NCBI GenBank assembly: GCA_026413225.1
Contig: CM048552.1
Location: 52,281,001 to 52,345,000 of the forward strand
DNA length: 64,000 bases
DNA from: Otis tarda
Taxonomy: Eukaryota; Chordata; Aves; Otidiformes; Otididae
Reading direction: 5' to 3'
Shown: piece after piece, positions 1 to 12,432 of the stretch
Position numbering within the stretch: position 1 is the stretch's first letter
Layout of the letters: each line of letters begins with the position of its first letter
Notes under the pieces: generated by a model
What the model saw: the letters and a program-made list of their open reading frames with translations, nothing else
Told to the model about the DNA's origin: nothing
Databases searched by the model: none
Position numbers and translations under genes: made by a program

Positions 1-586
1 AGCTTCTTAATCACTAGCACAGAAATCAGTGGTTCTGAAACAGACTTCTATTCAAGAGGCAAAAAACCCTAGCTCTTTTTAAGATGTATCTTGAGAGGTT
101 TATTAAAGGAACTACAGAAAGGCTAGTATCTATGCTTTTTCCCTTTAAGGGGAGTATCTTCATCATGTCAGGGCACTGTGAGACTCTTACTCATTCTTCT
201 CATGGCCTACAAATCTTTTTCTGTTCTAAATGTAAAGTGGAATTAGACTGTATTAAACACCCTGAGAATTAGGAAACTTTACTTAATAAGAGAAGTATTT
301 CTCTAAGGCCAAAAATTACTTAGAAGAGGAACCACTTGCTGCCTAAGAAAGACTTCAGCTATTCAGTTGTTATGGAAACACAAGCCTCTTCTGTCAGTTA
401 TCTACTCCACCAAACTGATGCATGGCTCACAGTATGATACACATCTATGCTTTGTGTTCCTTATTTACAAGCATTGAGTGGCTCTCCACTTCTGACTCAA
501 CATACAGATGAATTACACTCTTTGGAGATACTGTCTCCTTGAGTGATAGACTGAAGAATAAAGGACATTGATTATTATTCATGCAT
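1..586. other. AT-rich non-coding sequence, nothing recognised
   Basis: No exon with both splice sites, no repeat that I can name and no RNA gene is visible. It is probably intron or 3' flank of the minus-strand gene. Confidence 0.5.
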
Positions 587-1100
587 CATGTCAGGCCCTG
601 AGGCACTAATAAGCCCTAAGGGCCCTGACTCGCCTCCTGAAGTTCTCTATTCACATCCTCCTTCCTGGAGACACTATTTCAGCTCAGCCTGTGGCCGTTA
701 GTTCCTGCCTGAGCTATGCTGAAGGAGTGCCAGTCTCATGCCTGTGCTTGTGCCTTGTGCATCCAGACCCCAACTCATGGGCTGACTTCCCAGCTTGACC
801 TTGGACCTGGTCTGGTCATCATGAACCTTTCTGGCCCTCACCAGACTTGATCCTGACCTGAATATTGACTTTCTAGCCTAACTTTAGATCTACCTCATCA
901 CCACAAACTAACTTGATGATCTGGGCTCTTGGCTGAACCTGGCCACGACCTCTAGGTCTGCACTGCTCATATCTCATGGTGAGATAGTACCCTGACTAGT
1001 GAGGCCCCTGCCCTGTCAGCCATGGTAGTCCCCTTTGCTCCTGCCTCACCATCCCTGAAGGAAAAGCTGGCCCTCGCTGCTCCCTGACACATCAGGCCTG
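587..1100 (+). repeat. Dispersed GC-richer repeat, copy A
   Basis: This block is much richer in C than its surroundings and is recognisably related, in the same orientation, to 26505-26990. Shared landmarks include TTCAGCTCAGCC against TTCAACTCAGCC, CTGACTTCCCAGCTTGACC against CTGACCTTCTGGCTTGAC, and CTCATCACCACA in both. Inside the copy a unit beginning TGACTTYCYAGC and containing CATCA and GATCTGG recurs about every 100 bases, so the element is itself made of degenerate tandem units. No coding frame is seen. I cannot name the family; an old LTR or satellite-derived repeat is possible. Strand is arbitrary. Confidence 0.6.
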
Positions 1101-4100
1101 AGACTTAGTACTTAGGAAATTCGGCACTCACGGCAGGTACGTAGTAAGGATTTTGAATACGCACCACAAAAACCAAAAGTCTTCATGAACAATCACTTGT
1201 TTCAGAAACCTTGGTGTCAAATTAGGCTAAATTTCATAGACTCTAGCTACTTTCAGATGGTTCCAGACTAACTGCTATATATCGCAGTTACTCTCCTTGA
1301 TTAGAGATTTCCTCCTTTATTAAGTTCTTCTCGCTACACAGCTAAAATGATCTTTCTTGATCACTGAAAGTGTTTCATCCTGAGGAGTTAGACTGTAGGT
1401 CATGTGTTTAAGTGCACTATATCCAACTATCTCTGGTTTAAAAAGTCTACTTAAACGAAACACAGCTCTACTAGCAGTCCTTTTGTTTGAAGCAATTTGA
1501 GTGAGTCGGCTCCGGAAAGGTTAGTGCATGATCCTTCAGATCAATTATAGTTTCAAAGTGATGAAGCATGGGTGACTAAGGCTAGCCTCTTGAATTTCCA
1601 TTCATCCAGGCAATTTTGTATATCTAGCGGTGTGATGGTTCCGTCTTGTGGCCACTTTGCACTGGTTTGCTTATAGCTAGAAAATAACTGCACAAAAGTG
1701 AAGTTATAAATTCATTAATCAACAGAAGATGCATTTGCTACCTTAGTCTCAATCTGGAGAATTTAAGTGTCCAAATATTCAGGATAGGTGCTGTGAAGAT
1801 TTGTTACTGAGGTCAATTAGAGACTGATGACCTGACAAATAACACTTTAGTTACCAAGCCACGAATATAATGATTTTGGAGACTATGTACAAGATTCATA
1901 TTTCAATTTTGATAAAAATGTTCTTACATCTAGGCTATTTTTAAATTTGAGTTTCTAAAGAATCATCTCCTAGATATCTGTGTGAGATTGCTGACACAGT
2001 GTTATACAGTAGAAACAAGAATGCAAGCAGAAGGGAGCTGAAACACTGTCCTACAAATTTTCAGGTTCGTTTTCAGTGTAATGACAGGAGAGAAATGCCA
2101 GGCTGAGAAAGCAAAAAAATCCCTAATGTTGCAGTAGATAGGTCAGCTTGGGGACAGTTGTTGTAACAATTCAGTGACAAGCATTTGTTTGTTAGCTTCC
2201 CTGCTGTGATTATGAGGCTGTAAGAAAAAGGTATTATTAATTACAGATTTATTATCCTGCATCATCCTCCTTACAAGTTACTGGCATTTAAGTGCAAATT
2301 AAGTAATTTTGCTAAATAACAAAAACATCATGACTAACAGCAGCAAGATTTCTGTAAAGTACATTTAGCTGGGTAGATGACCAAAATAGCTGTTAAGATA
2401 CCTCTTCCTTTCTGTTTCAACTCCTTCCCTCGTGTTTGCCCGCTACAGGCTACTGGCAAGACATCACATATCTAAGGACATTTTTATCCCCTTGACAGAA
2501 GCCATATCTTAGATGTAACCGGGTAGAGTAGTTGCACCAGAGCTATCTTTAAAATTGCTGACTTGGGAACTGCTGACCATGCGATGGCTGAGAGCTCAGC
2601 ATAAGTGAAGCCCCTAAATATTTACCTTATTTCCTAGCTGGATTTTGCAGCCCACACTGAGTTCTGCATTGCTACAGCTGAGCTGTTTCCAGAGTTGAAG
2701 ACGGCTCACTAAAGCCTCCTTGACCCACAACCAAAGTAAAGTAACATAACTGGAAAAAAATAGGTCCTTGAACTAGAACTCCCTTATCCAAGGATGATTT
2801 TCATGCAGTTTATGGACAGCAATGCCTCTTCCTGTTATTGAGACACTGTATTAAAAACTTCATTAATCTGCATGGATAGATCAACTTTCCCAAAAGAGGA
2901 TTTATTTTTCACCAAGTTATTAATGAAAAACAGAGAACGATACTCAGACCTAAAAATATTTTAAGTAGTACTGGCCATCATTCACTATTATTAAAAATTT
3001 AGAATGTAGACTGCCACCTGGTCTCACTCCTAGGGAGTTTCTGCAGTAGAAACTATAGAGGCAGACTGAAAGAGATATAATCTTTCTATCGGGTATGGAC
3101 ACACACTTAACTCCAATGAAAAAAAAATATATTTACTAAGATTTCTTCTGCAAGGTAGCTCAGATTCATTCAATATTTCTGCTAAATAAAGTAGAGGACA
3201 TTATGAGGTGCAAGGATGGAGTATGGTACAAAATTTCCAAGCTACCAAGGATGCAAGTTAAGTCTGTAAGGATCTTCAACAGCACAGGCTCAAATGCAGC
3301 ATGATGCTGCACCTAAACTTTTGCTACCAGTATTCTAGACACTAGATAACTGAGAGAAAACACACTAAGTTCATCAAGATACAATGTCTACCTTAGCATT
3401 AGAATTATCCAGTGACTTGAGCTTTAGCTGTTAAAACTTTACACCTTTTCCAAGATTATTTGTTGCTATAGTTCTCAAAATGTAATTACATCCTTATGAC
3501 TGAAAGGGTAATACTAATGTGTCCCTTATGAACTAATAAAATTTTATGGTTATTTTTCAAGGTTAAATATGTCATGTAATTTTTTTTTTTTTTTTTAATG
3601 GAAGAATGGTCTAAAAAGTAAAATGACTAGCAGAAATCTCTAGTTGAAGGCATGAGGATACTGTTCTGGAATAGCCCCACAAAAAGATTAGTAAGATTGA
3701 TTTATGAATCAATTCATTTATGAAATTAATTTTATGAGACTGATTTATGAAATTTTAAATCCAAATTTATACTTTACTTAGCAGAAAAAATTTGTCTCAA
3801 AGAGTGCAGTATTTCAGAGCACACTTTGCCAATGTTGTCCTATCAATCTACTGCAGGAACAAAGAACAGCTTAACCTGAACTCAGACACACATGTAGTCT
3901 TTTTTACTCTTAGATCAGTCCTAATTAGAAGCAATTGTTTTAACTGCCAGCATAAACCAACAATGCAACAGTTCCTCTACCTCTATAAACTTAATTTCTT
4001 GCAAACAGACATAAAACTCACACGATATAAGATTTCAGAAGTGGAAGTAAACTTTATGCCTAATTTAATTTCCTTTCTGTTTTTCTCCCTTTAATCTAAC

Positions 4101-6664
4101 AATCCTTTACCATTCAGTGCATGGAGTTCTCATCCTCTGCTAATCCCTACCAGTTCAAGAATATGACTGAGGAAATTAAAAATAATATAGAGGACTACAG
4201 AGCAATCTGGTATTTTCCCCAGTAGATCAGAGGATGATGACTGGCAAGGTGACTATTCCCAAACTGTTCGGAGTTTACTGATAAGGCAGATGATAGTTAC
4301 AACATACAGCTCTACAGCTTGAAAGGCCAGCCAGAATGACCTTTCCTCTCAGTATAGGAAAGGAAACTTTTCAGTCACTGAGTGCAGCCAGTCTCACTTC
4401 TACTGCCAAGAGGCAGTAATGCCACAGACAGTGGGGAGAGTTGATCAGAGTGTTTTACCACCTAGGGAAAGGAGACTGACAGATACAATTTTATGTTCAA
4501 AGTCCTGCCTCATGCTCTGAAATTAACTCTACACATGACATAGCACAGCAATTTGAAACAGTATTCTCAAAGTCAGAATGTCTCAGTGATACAAGACCAG
4601 GGAAATTCAGGAAAAAAAAAAAGGCATGTAAATTAGATATTTGTTTTAAATGAATTATCTCTGTAATCATACATAACATATTCAAGCAATAAATCTATAT
4701 GAACTGAAGCGGCAGGCTGAAATTCACATACAATTATGTGAATTGTATGTATTAAGTACTTTATAAGCGTGAGTGACATGGTTGATTTCATTTGGGCCAT
4801 TTCTAGTATAAGATAACAGCCAACATGATTACAGATATGGCTTAGAAATCAGGCCAGTTAGATAACTACTACATTTAAAGGTTAAAATAAAATCACATTT
4901 TGGAATCTACTTATCTATACAGCCAAATGTTCTTCCCAATAGAATGCCAAGGAAAAGATCATAGTCATATATGGAAAATGAAGAAGGAATTACAGTACAT
5001 TTGTACTGTCAACTCATTGACTTTGTGAGATATTATAAAGATTAAGAGTGCCCTTATAAATGTCCTATAGCTTCCTTGGTTATTCTCTGGGCCTCTGATA
5101 CATGCCATATTTAACCATACACAAAACATATTTCCAGATTAAGAACCCAAAACACCATTTTCAGGATCTGGTTTTCATACTGACCTTAATGGACCTACCA
5201 TGCCTAAGAAAAATGCCTATGTTCAGCAGACAGCACACTTCCAAAGTCTGGTATTTTAACTAGCAAAAAGTCTATCTTTTTTTTTTTTTATTTTAATACT
5301 AATTACAATGGAAAGCTTTGTAGTTGAGCCCCATTACTAAGGAGGCAGATCATTAACTCCCTCAGCCAATTTACGGGGTAGGAGTACGGCAGTCTTCCTG
5401 TTGCAATAAGTATATTTATGGTGGTTAATCAAGTAGAAGTCTGAAAAACAAGGATAATTTGGCATTTTCTTCTTCTACTGAATGGCAACTCATAATCTTG
5501 TCCTGCACGGTCTGCTAATTTTTTAGATTACCAGAGCCAAAAAAAAAAACATTAACAAAAAAAAAATCTTCAGTTACACAAGTAGTCATGCTGATGTTCA
5601 GGTCAGATTCTGGTCCACTCTGTGCAACTTCGCTATAAAGATGCTATCCTGTTTTATGACACCTCTTAGATCACTGTTCATAATGCAGGTTTCCTCAAGT
5701 CTTCTTTAGTCCAAATTTTATGGAGAGGTGGAAATTATGATCCACTCCAGCCTGCAGACTCCAAAGCTGTATCTTGATATCTGGCCCTTATATACTATGC
5801 CTGATATAGCTCTGACACTCTTCCAATACTAGTTCAGCTGTGAAATAAAGGTGCTTCCCCTTACACAGACTAGATAGGTGACATGATGCTAATCGACAGT
5901 CATCTGTCATTCATGTATATAATTCATAATCAAGATAGCATAGGTTGAAAAGTCAATTTCAAACAGGTCTGTGCTGCTGAGAATTGTCATTTGTCAAAGC
6001 AGACTCTTAGTCCAATTACTTATAGTGAAATAATTATTTTCTGAAATTCCTGTAGCAGGTTGTGACTAATGAAGGGTTCAAACAAAGATAATGGAAGAGA
6101 GCATATAATTTTGGAGAATATAAACAGAGTTCTTACAGACAATATAATTCATCTGAGTTAGCATAATTCTGTTGTTTTTTAACTATTGTAACTCATTGTC
6201 ATTTAATATTTCTGTCAATTCTCATTCACTGTTTCATTTTAAAAAACGGAGCAGATCTTTTAAGTAACATGGAAATGCAGAGTACTTCAAATTTTGTATT
6301 AGTTGTATAAAGTTGCTAAGCACTTCATCAAAAAACAGAAACAGGTTGGTAAATAGATTACTACAAAAGGCTAGACTTAAAGAAATTTGATTTCTAGTTT
6401 GGCTTTTTGCAATCTTCCTATATTTATCTAGGAAATTATTTAAACTTCTGCTTTGTTTTCCCTTCTACGGCATTTTACTATTAATCTTTATTCTGATATT
6501 AAGCTCTTATGGTAGCTAACAGAAGACTATAATCATGCTATGGTAAGTAAACAGAGTACTGTATTCTTAAAAATATAAACCTGTACCTTCCATATATAAT
6601 TCTGTAACTTCGACAACATTAGACTTACACCAAAGACTATGTACAAGATTATTTGGTAATTTAC
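1101..6664. other. AT-rich non-coding stretch with a T17 run and a perfect inverted repeat
   Basis: Contains a 17-base T run at 3580-3596, an inverted repeat at 4726-4750, and A runs near 4610 and 5540. A weak possible terminal exon on the minus strand at 4501-4594 is treated in the findings. Otherwise no exon, RNA gene or nameable repeat is seen. Confidence 0.5.
4726..4750. repeat. Perfect inverted repeat, 10-bp arms
   Basis: Arms ACATACAATT and AATTGTATGT are separated by five bases. A second overlapping pair, ATTCACAT and ATGTGAAT, uses part of the same bases, so two alternative hairpins compete. Confidence 0.85.
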
Positions 6665-6830
6665 CTGGTCTTGAGGAAGGAACTCTCACTATCTCTAGGG
6701 AACAAGGTTTTTTGGTTACGGCTATGTCTATTGAATCACAAAGACTGCTGTCATTTTCTGAAGCAACTGCATCCAGAGGTACAGAGGGTATTGCTTCCAA
6801 TGCATAACCTCTCTTCTTTGAATAAGATTC
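6665..6830 (-). CDS. Coding exon, unidentified gene (166 nt, phase 0 to 1)
   Basis: The acceptor TTTTTCTATTTCAG is strong, and the donor GACCAG|GTAAATTACC is good. There are 55 full codons and one leftover G. The segment opens ESYSKKRGYALEAIPSVPLD and then runs AVASENDSSLCDSIDIAVTK before ending EIVRVPSSRP. It is Ser/Asp-rich and probably disordered, like the first exons of the gene. The next exon must begin with two bases that complete a Gly codon; no convincing one is seen between here and base 1, although a candidate at about 5.3 kb is discussed in the findings. Gene identity unknown. Confidence 0.85.
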
Positions 6831-9800
6831 CTGAAATAGAAAAATTTAAGTAGGTAAGAGAGAGATTTCTCAGATGACACAGGAAAAGAACCAGGTTAAA
6901 TAATTCTAGCTAGCAGGGTTTAAAATTCAGCAAGTTAAATAGCATATTCTGCTGAAATCAAAATTGTAACAGACTAGAAGAATTACTTGCATGCTAGAAG
7001 ATAACATTTCTTGTTTCTTTAAATTTTTGTATAATATAGTTCTTGTTTAGTTACAGAAAAGTATATATTCATCAAACTTTGTATTTAGCAAAAGCTCCAA
7101 CATAACTGGTCTTGCCATACCTGCTTTGCTAGGTTCTAATTCAGAGGACGTTTCTTATTCAATTTTTAAAATTATCTCTCATTAAAGTGACAATTACATT
7201 AACCACTGCAATTACTTTCACTTTTGGGATGGTTTTACAATAAGTTTATATTCTATATAAGAAAGCTAAAGATATGCCCTCTGCATTTTGATAGCAGAAT
7301 CCTAGGTTAGGAACGAGGATTAGCTACTGTTCTGTCTTTGAGTGAATAGCAATAATGGCGCAAGGTCCCTTAATAGTGATATATATATCACTATATATAC
7401 ATATATAGTGAATTCTCATCATTAGCAAATGTTGATGGAGGGAAGAAAGGAACTAGTCAGAAGTTTTGCTGGTACACTAAACTGTCCAATCAAGTAGATT
7501 ACAGAAAGCAATTGCATGGGCAAAGACATATTTCCACATCTTTCTTACACTGGACACATGGATACCTGGGAAAGTCAAGCACCAGCATAAATCAAATATG
7601 ATATAATAAAATGCAAAGGGTCAGAAAGTGCCCTGAAAGATATTATCTTAGCACTACTCAGAAAATGACCAAAGAATGTGATGACCAGAACAGGATGCAG
7701 AATAACAATTTCTTCAACAAAAAGAACTCACATTGCCTAAGGTAAACTATGGCTGTAGATAACAGTCATTTTTTTTAGGTAAATTATTTATACTGTTAGC
7801 GGATCATTACACTACCAAACTTTTTGTAGTTTTTCCTGCTCGTGCTGTGACTTGATTTTTATGAGAGTTTATAATGTGGTAATAATTCAAGGCCTCGGGA
7901 AGGACAGAGTTGAGACAGCAGCAACAGGAGCTTCACTTCAAAATTCTACTTAATTATTTCAGTAGAACCAAATTTTAAATCCTAGATTAAACCACCACTG
8001 AATAAATAACTTGAAAATGAATACTGGAAACAGTTAACAGAAAAAAAAATACAAAATAAAATAAACAGAAAACTAACAAGCATTTGTGATAAAAATGAGT
8101 AGGTACTAGCAAACAATACAGGATTAGTGGTCAGTATTAAAAAAAAAAAATGCCTAAAAAAGGAATAATTTTATCTCTGCCTCTTTTACCCTTTCCTGTT
8201 TACTTTTAGCCAGAGTATGACTTCTCTGCATTAGCAATCTTACTGATATATACTAATAGTAACTAGTTTCAGCTAGTGGACTTTGAAGACAAGAAGGAAC
8301 TGGAAAAGTTTGCAAGTGGGCTTATTGAAGCTCTAAATACAACTTTTTAAACTTAAGCCATTTCATTCCTTAAATTAAGTTAATAGAAAATTATTCCTGC
8401 AGCCCACATTGGTGGGGGGTAGAGAAGCTTGCTTTTTTTTTTTCTTTTAAATCCTGCAAATAACACTTGCATAAAATGAAGCATGGCTATTAGGAAGAGT
8501 ACAACTGAAATCAACAAGTTTACAAATACAGTTTTAATACTGGAATAAATGTGCATGAGTTGAAATCTTAGGTTTAAATTACAGAAGACTTAAAACCTTA
8601 TAATTTATAAATAACAGCACTGTTAACTCTGTATTATATTCCTGACTTTTTGTCACCATAAATATAGAAAATATTTCTCTGTAGATTGCACTGTGTAATG
8701 TGGAGGCAAAGTAGCTGAACTGCAACTGCAGGATAAGAGGAGGATTCCTTCCTACCTTAGGAAAAAAAAAGGAATTTCTGCTTTGTCCATTTAAGTCTGC
8801 TGTAAAAAGACAGAGACTAAAATTTATTTACCAAGGCAATTATGAAAACAGCAGACCTCAATTTAATTCTTGTAAGTTTCTTACAAGAGTAAGTCAGAAT
8901 GCCAAACCCCCTAGTAAATCTGCCTAGAGAAGCCCATGAAGAAATACTGCAGTCTTAAAATTGTCACCAAACACTGAAGCAAAACCTTGCTCAGCTCCTG
9001 AATTCAGCTACAGAAGAAAAAACAAAAAAACCTCAAACATTAAAATTTATTTACAAAATGTAAGAATAGATATAGGATCATACCTTATGCCTATGTGACC
9101 CAACATTCTGTCTACAAAGGCAACCAGAGACCAGCACAAGATCAGGACAAGTATGTAGTAGTACTTCTCCTACAACTCTTTGAGGGTCGCACACTTCAGA
9201 ATCAAAAGGTGCTAATCAAACTTTCTAAAATTGTCTTCTCAGGTTGCCTTTAAAGCATATTAATAGTTTGCATATACGCCATTTTGTTTTATCTATCTCA
9301 CCAAGTTTGACATCCTCAATTCTTGTCGTTTAGAAGGCAACACATGGTTGTTCTTTACTTACCCTCTCCTTGTGATTTCACAGATCTCTATCACTTCCCT
9401 TTTCCTCTCTTTTAGGGAATGAGAAATTCTTATCTACTCGCTCAGCTGTTCCAGGTTTTTGACCATCCCTGTCACCCCTCACCCTCTCAGTGATATGACA
9501 GGCATCAGATTTTCACATGGCATTCAAGATGATGGCTCACCAAGAATTCATACTGATATAATGATGTTCCCTCTTTTGTACTCTACTCCTTTCCTAATTG
9601 CTCTTAACATTCAATTTGATTTTCTGAATGTTATTCAACATTCTGTAATTAACATTCCAAGAATATAAATGTCAGAGAAGAATAAATAAAAATGATGGGG
9701 TTACTGAGAAAACGGTTGGAATGTAAAAAACTGACAAGTAAATTATTGCTAAATCTCTCCCTAATAAAGTAAATATTATAACAGAACACCAAGCAGAACT

Positions 9801-12204
9801 TAAATAATTTAAGGTCAAAAAAGAATTGTTAATGCTTTAAGAAGTCTGGAATTCTATCAATTGATTAAATGAAGATGATAAGCCTTAATTAAAAAGTGCA
9901 TATACAGAAGGAAAAAAAAAAAAAAAAGACAAATTTCTCATTGCTGGAGAAAAGCAATGTAAAGTCTTCTGGTTGCTGCAATGTGTTCTCCATTTTGCAG
10001 GTACTGAGCATATTCTATAAATTTTTAAGCTCTAAACAGATTCAAGTTAGATGTTAGCAGGTGACATAAAATTGTCTTCAAGTATAAGGCACCAAGCAAT
10101 GTGATTCTGCTTTTTTTCCTAAGATTAAAAGCTTTTCAGCATTCTTCATCATAATATCCGTTCTGTTGTCTCACCTCACCCACTGGCAATGAGCAGCAAC
10201 TCTACAGTAATACTACATGTCCTAGACATTTTCACCTGCATAATAAAAACTTCTAAAGAAATACACATGCATTATAGTTGAATAATCTCTAGTCCTGAAA
10301 TAAAAATAATCAGAGTTTATTTTTTTTTAAATTAGTTATTATTTGATTGCAAATTTCTGTAAACTATTGCAAAAAGTTGAAGGTGACACAAGTAACTGAC
10401 CACCACTACCAAGTCAGAATTAGTTCTTATTTGAAATTACAAGTTCATAAACGTAATGTACTGGGCTGACAGTACATTAAAATAAGTATTTTTGTGGAAA
10501 GGATAAAAATACACACACAATAGAAGTGAGAGAAAAAGAGAAGAATGAGAGTGTATGAGTCACTAGGAAAGCATTAGAGAACAGTTGCCTATACTAATAA
10601 AAAATAAATTAGATTTTTGCCTTGTAGAAAGAAACAGCAACATGAGACTGAAGTTGCAAAGGACATGCCAGGGGCACACCGTGGCCTTACTGAGGCCTCC
10701 AGTCGGCTTTTGAGCATATGCTTGATGGTGTAATACCAATCATATGTAATCTGAAACCTAAACAGGACTAGAAAATAGAAAAGTAGGGGCAGGGGGAAGG
10801 ATGTGATTGTTATCAGTAGGAATGAATTTGCTTCTAAAACATCTGTATGGCAATTGCAAATAGTTATATACAAGTGTGAAACAACATTCCATAACATAAG
10901 TAAATCTTCAAAAACTACATGATGTTGAGTTAGGCCTTTTTCCCATATTTCTGCCAAGCTTCTAAGTACCCTTGCGTCTGCCTTTTAGATACTCTTGCAT
11001 TTCTTATAAGAATCAATCTGAATCATATATGCTCAAAGACCGAGACATAAGCAGTATACACAAATTTGTGTTTATATGACCTAAGAATAAAATGATACAG
11101 GCTCACTAGTCATTTAATCTGAACTGATATTCTGAAAATAAGTTAGAATTTGGATTTAACTAAAAATTTTTCATACCATCGATCTCCTTTCCTTTAGAAA
11201 TCAAGTCAGTTGAAGTTTTATTACTTCCGTGGAATGTGGACAACACATCAGTCAAACATGACTGCCAGACAATCAACAGCAAAAAACCTGTTTTTTAAAG
11301 ATGTACTGTTACATCTAATTCATCACATTCATCAATCACAGTGATAAGTCATGTAGGTATGTTGCATCTCATCAGACAATTATTAATTTATTTATAACTT
11401 ATAAACTCTAAATTTATGAACAGTTGTCTTGACCTCCTGGAGTCTAGGCTATTCATGGCTGAAGGCCATGAAAACTTACTAGATCTGGATTTGCTTAAGT
11501 CTCTCTTTTGATATAAGACTTCCTTGTCATCAAACACTAAGTGTCCTCACAATTTATGTAAGATATCTAATAAGAATCAAAAAGGCTAGAAGAAATAGTT
11601 ATTTTAGCCCTAAGACAGTTTTTTAGAAGGTATGGGGAGCAAGAATGCACCTATGCATATTTATACTTGAAAATAAAAGTTAAGGACACTGGTTTAGAAA
11701 GAGAATGATCAGGGGGCAGATTCAATGGTCTTAAATTATATTTTCAGATAATTCAGACTTTTAAAGAAAACTTTATGGCTCTAATTATTGATTATCTGCA
11801 AACATATAAGAAAAAGAACTGGAAGATACTCTGTTTCCTTTCTTCTGAATAATAAACATTAAAGGAGAGATAATCTTACAAATGTAGAGAGGAAGAATGC
11901 AATCTATCTGCCATCTTTAAAAAATGTCTTTTTAATTTATATAGATAATGAAGAACTGCTACTAAATTCTGATGTATTCCTTGAGACCCACTAGGGTGTT
12001 GTACCTTTTCACCTGGCTTGCTGCATGCCAGAGAACAGCATGAAGAATCCAAGGGGCTCTTCTTCCATCAGAGTGGGATAAATTCTACCTAGTTGTTCTT
12101 TAGGAGAGTATCAGGATACTTCTACTAATAAAACTTTGGAGCAGCTTTGTCATCCCAAAGCTGATTATCACCATGAGAGTGAGCAATGACTATTGCATTT
12201 ATGC
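6831..12204. other. Intronic stretch between strong exons; old repeat traces and weak exon candidates
   Basis: AT-rich. It holds the palindrome cluster at 7374-7410. The segment at about 9080-9200, where the minus strand carries a long pyrimidine tract, reads like a very old interspersed element but cannot be named. Phase-compatible weak exon candidates at 10691-10767, 11480-11536, 11880-11914 and 12013-12097 are discussed in the findings. Confidence 0.45.
7374..7410. repeat. Two overlapping AT-rich palindromes
   Basis: A perfect 20-base palindrome at 7374-7393 (TAGTGATATA and its complement) overlaps an inverted repeat at 7389-7410 with 9-base arms (CACTATATA / TATATAGTG) around four bases. 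The cluster could extrude as a cruciform. Confidence 0.9.
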
Positions 12205-12432
12205 CACAGAATCATAGAATAGCTTGAGTTGGAAGAGACGTTTAAAGGCCATCTAGTCCAACCCTCCTGCAAGGAGCAGGGACAACTTCCACTAGATCAG
12301 GTTGCTCAGAGCCAACCTGACTTTGAATCTTTCCAGGACTGGGGCATCTACCACCACTCTGGGCAACCTGTTCCCATGCTTCATCGCCCTTCATCATAAA
12401 AAAAAAATTATTCCTGATATCTAGTGCAAATA
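12205..12432 (-). mobile_element. CR1 LINE 3'-end fragment (old copy)
   Basis: Begins on the plus strand with ACAGAATCATAGAAT, the reverse complement of the CR1 3'-terminal repeat, so the element's 3' end is at the left. It then follows the usual CR1 tail (CATCTAGTCCAACCCTCCTG, then CTAGATCAGGTTGCTCAGAG) and stops near the codons for the last RT-frame residues. Only about 230 bases remain, so it is a 5'-truncated insertion. Substitutions relative to the 18-kb and 59-kb copies suggest greater age. No useful coding is left. Confidence 0.92.

Noticed and set aside
3792-4094. 100-codon plus-strand frame
   Set aside because: AT-rich, low-complexity translation with no splice context or domain; chance ORF.
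9362-9450. Very strong splice-like signals on both strands around 9.4 kb
   Set aside because: The minus-strand block (REVIEICEITRR) has phase 1-2, which does not fit the flanking exons, and the plus-strand acceptor has no matching gene.
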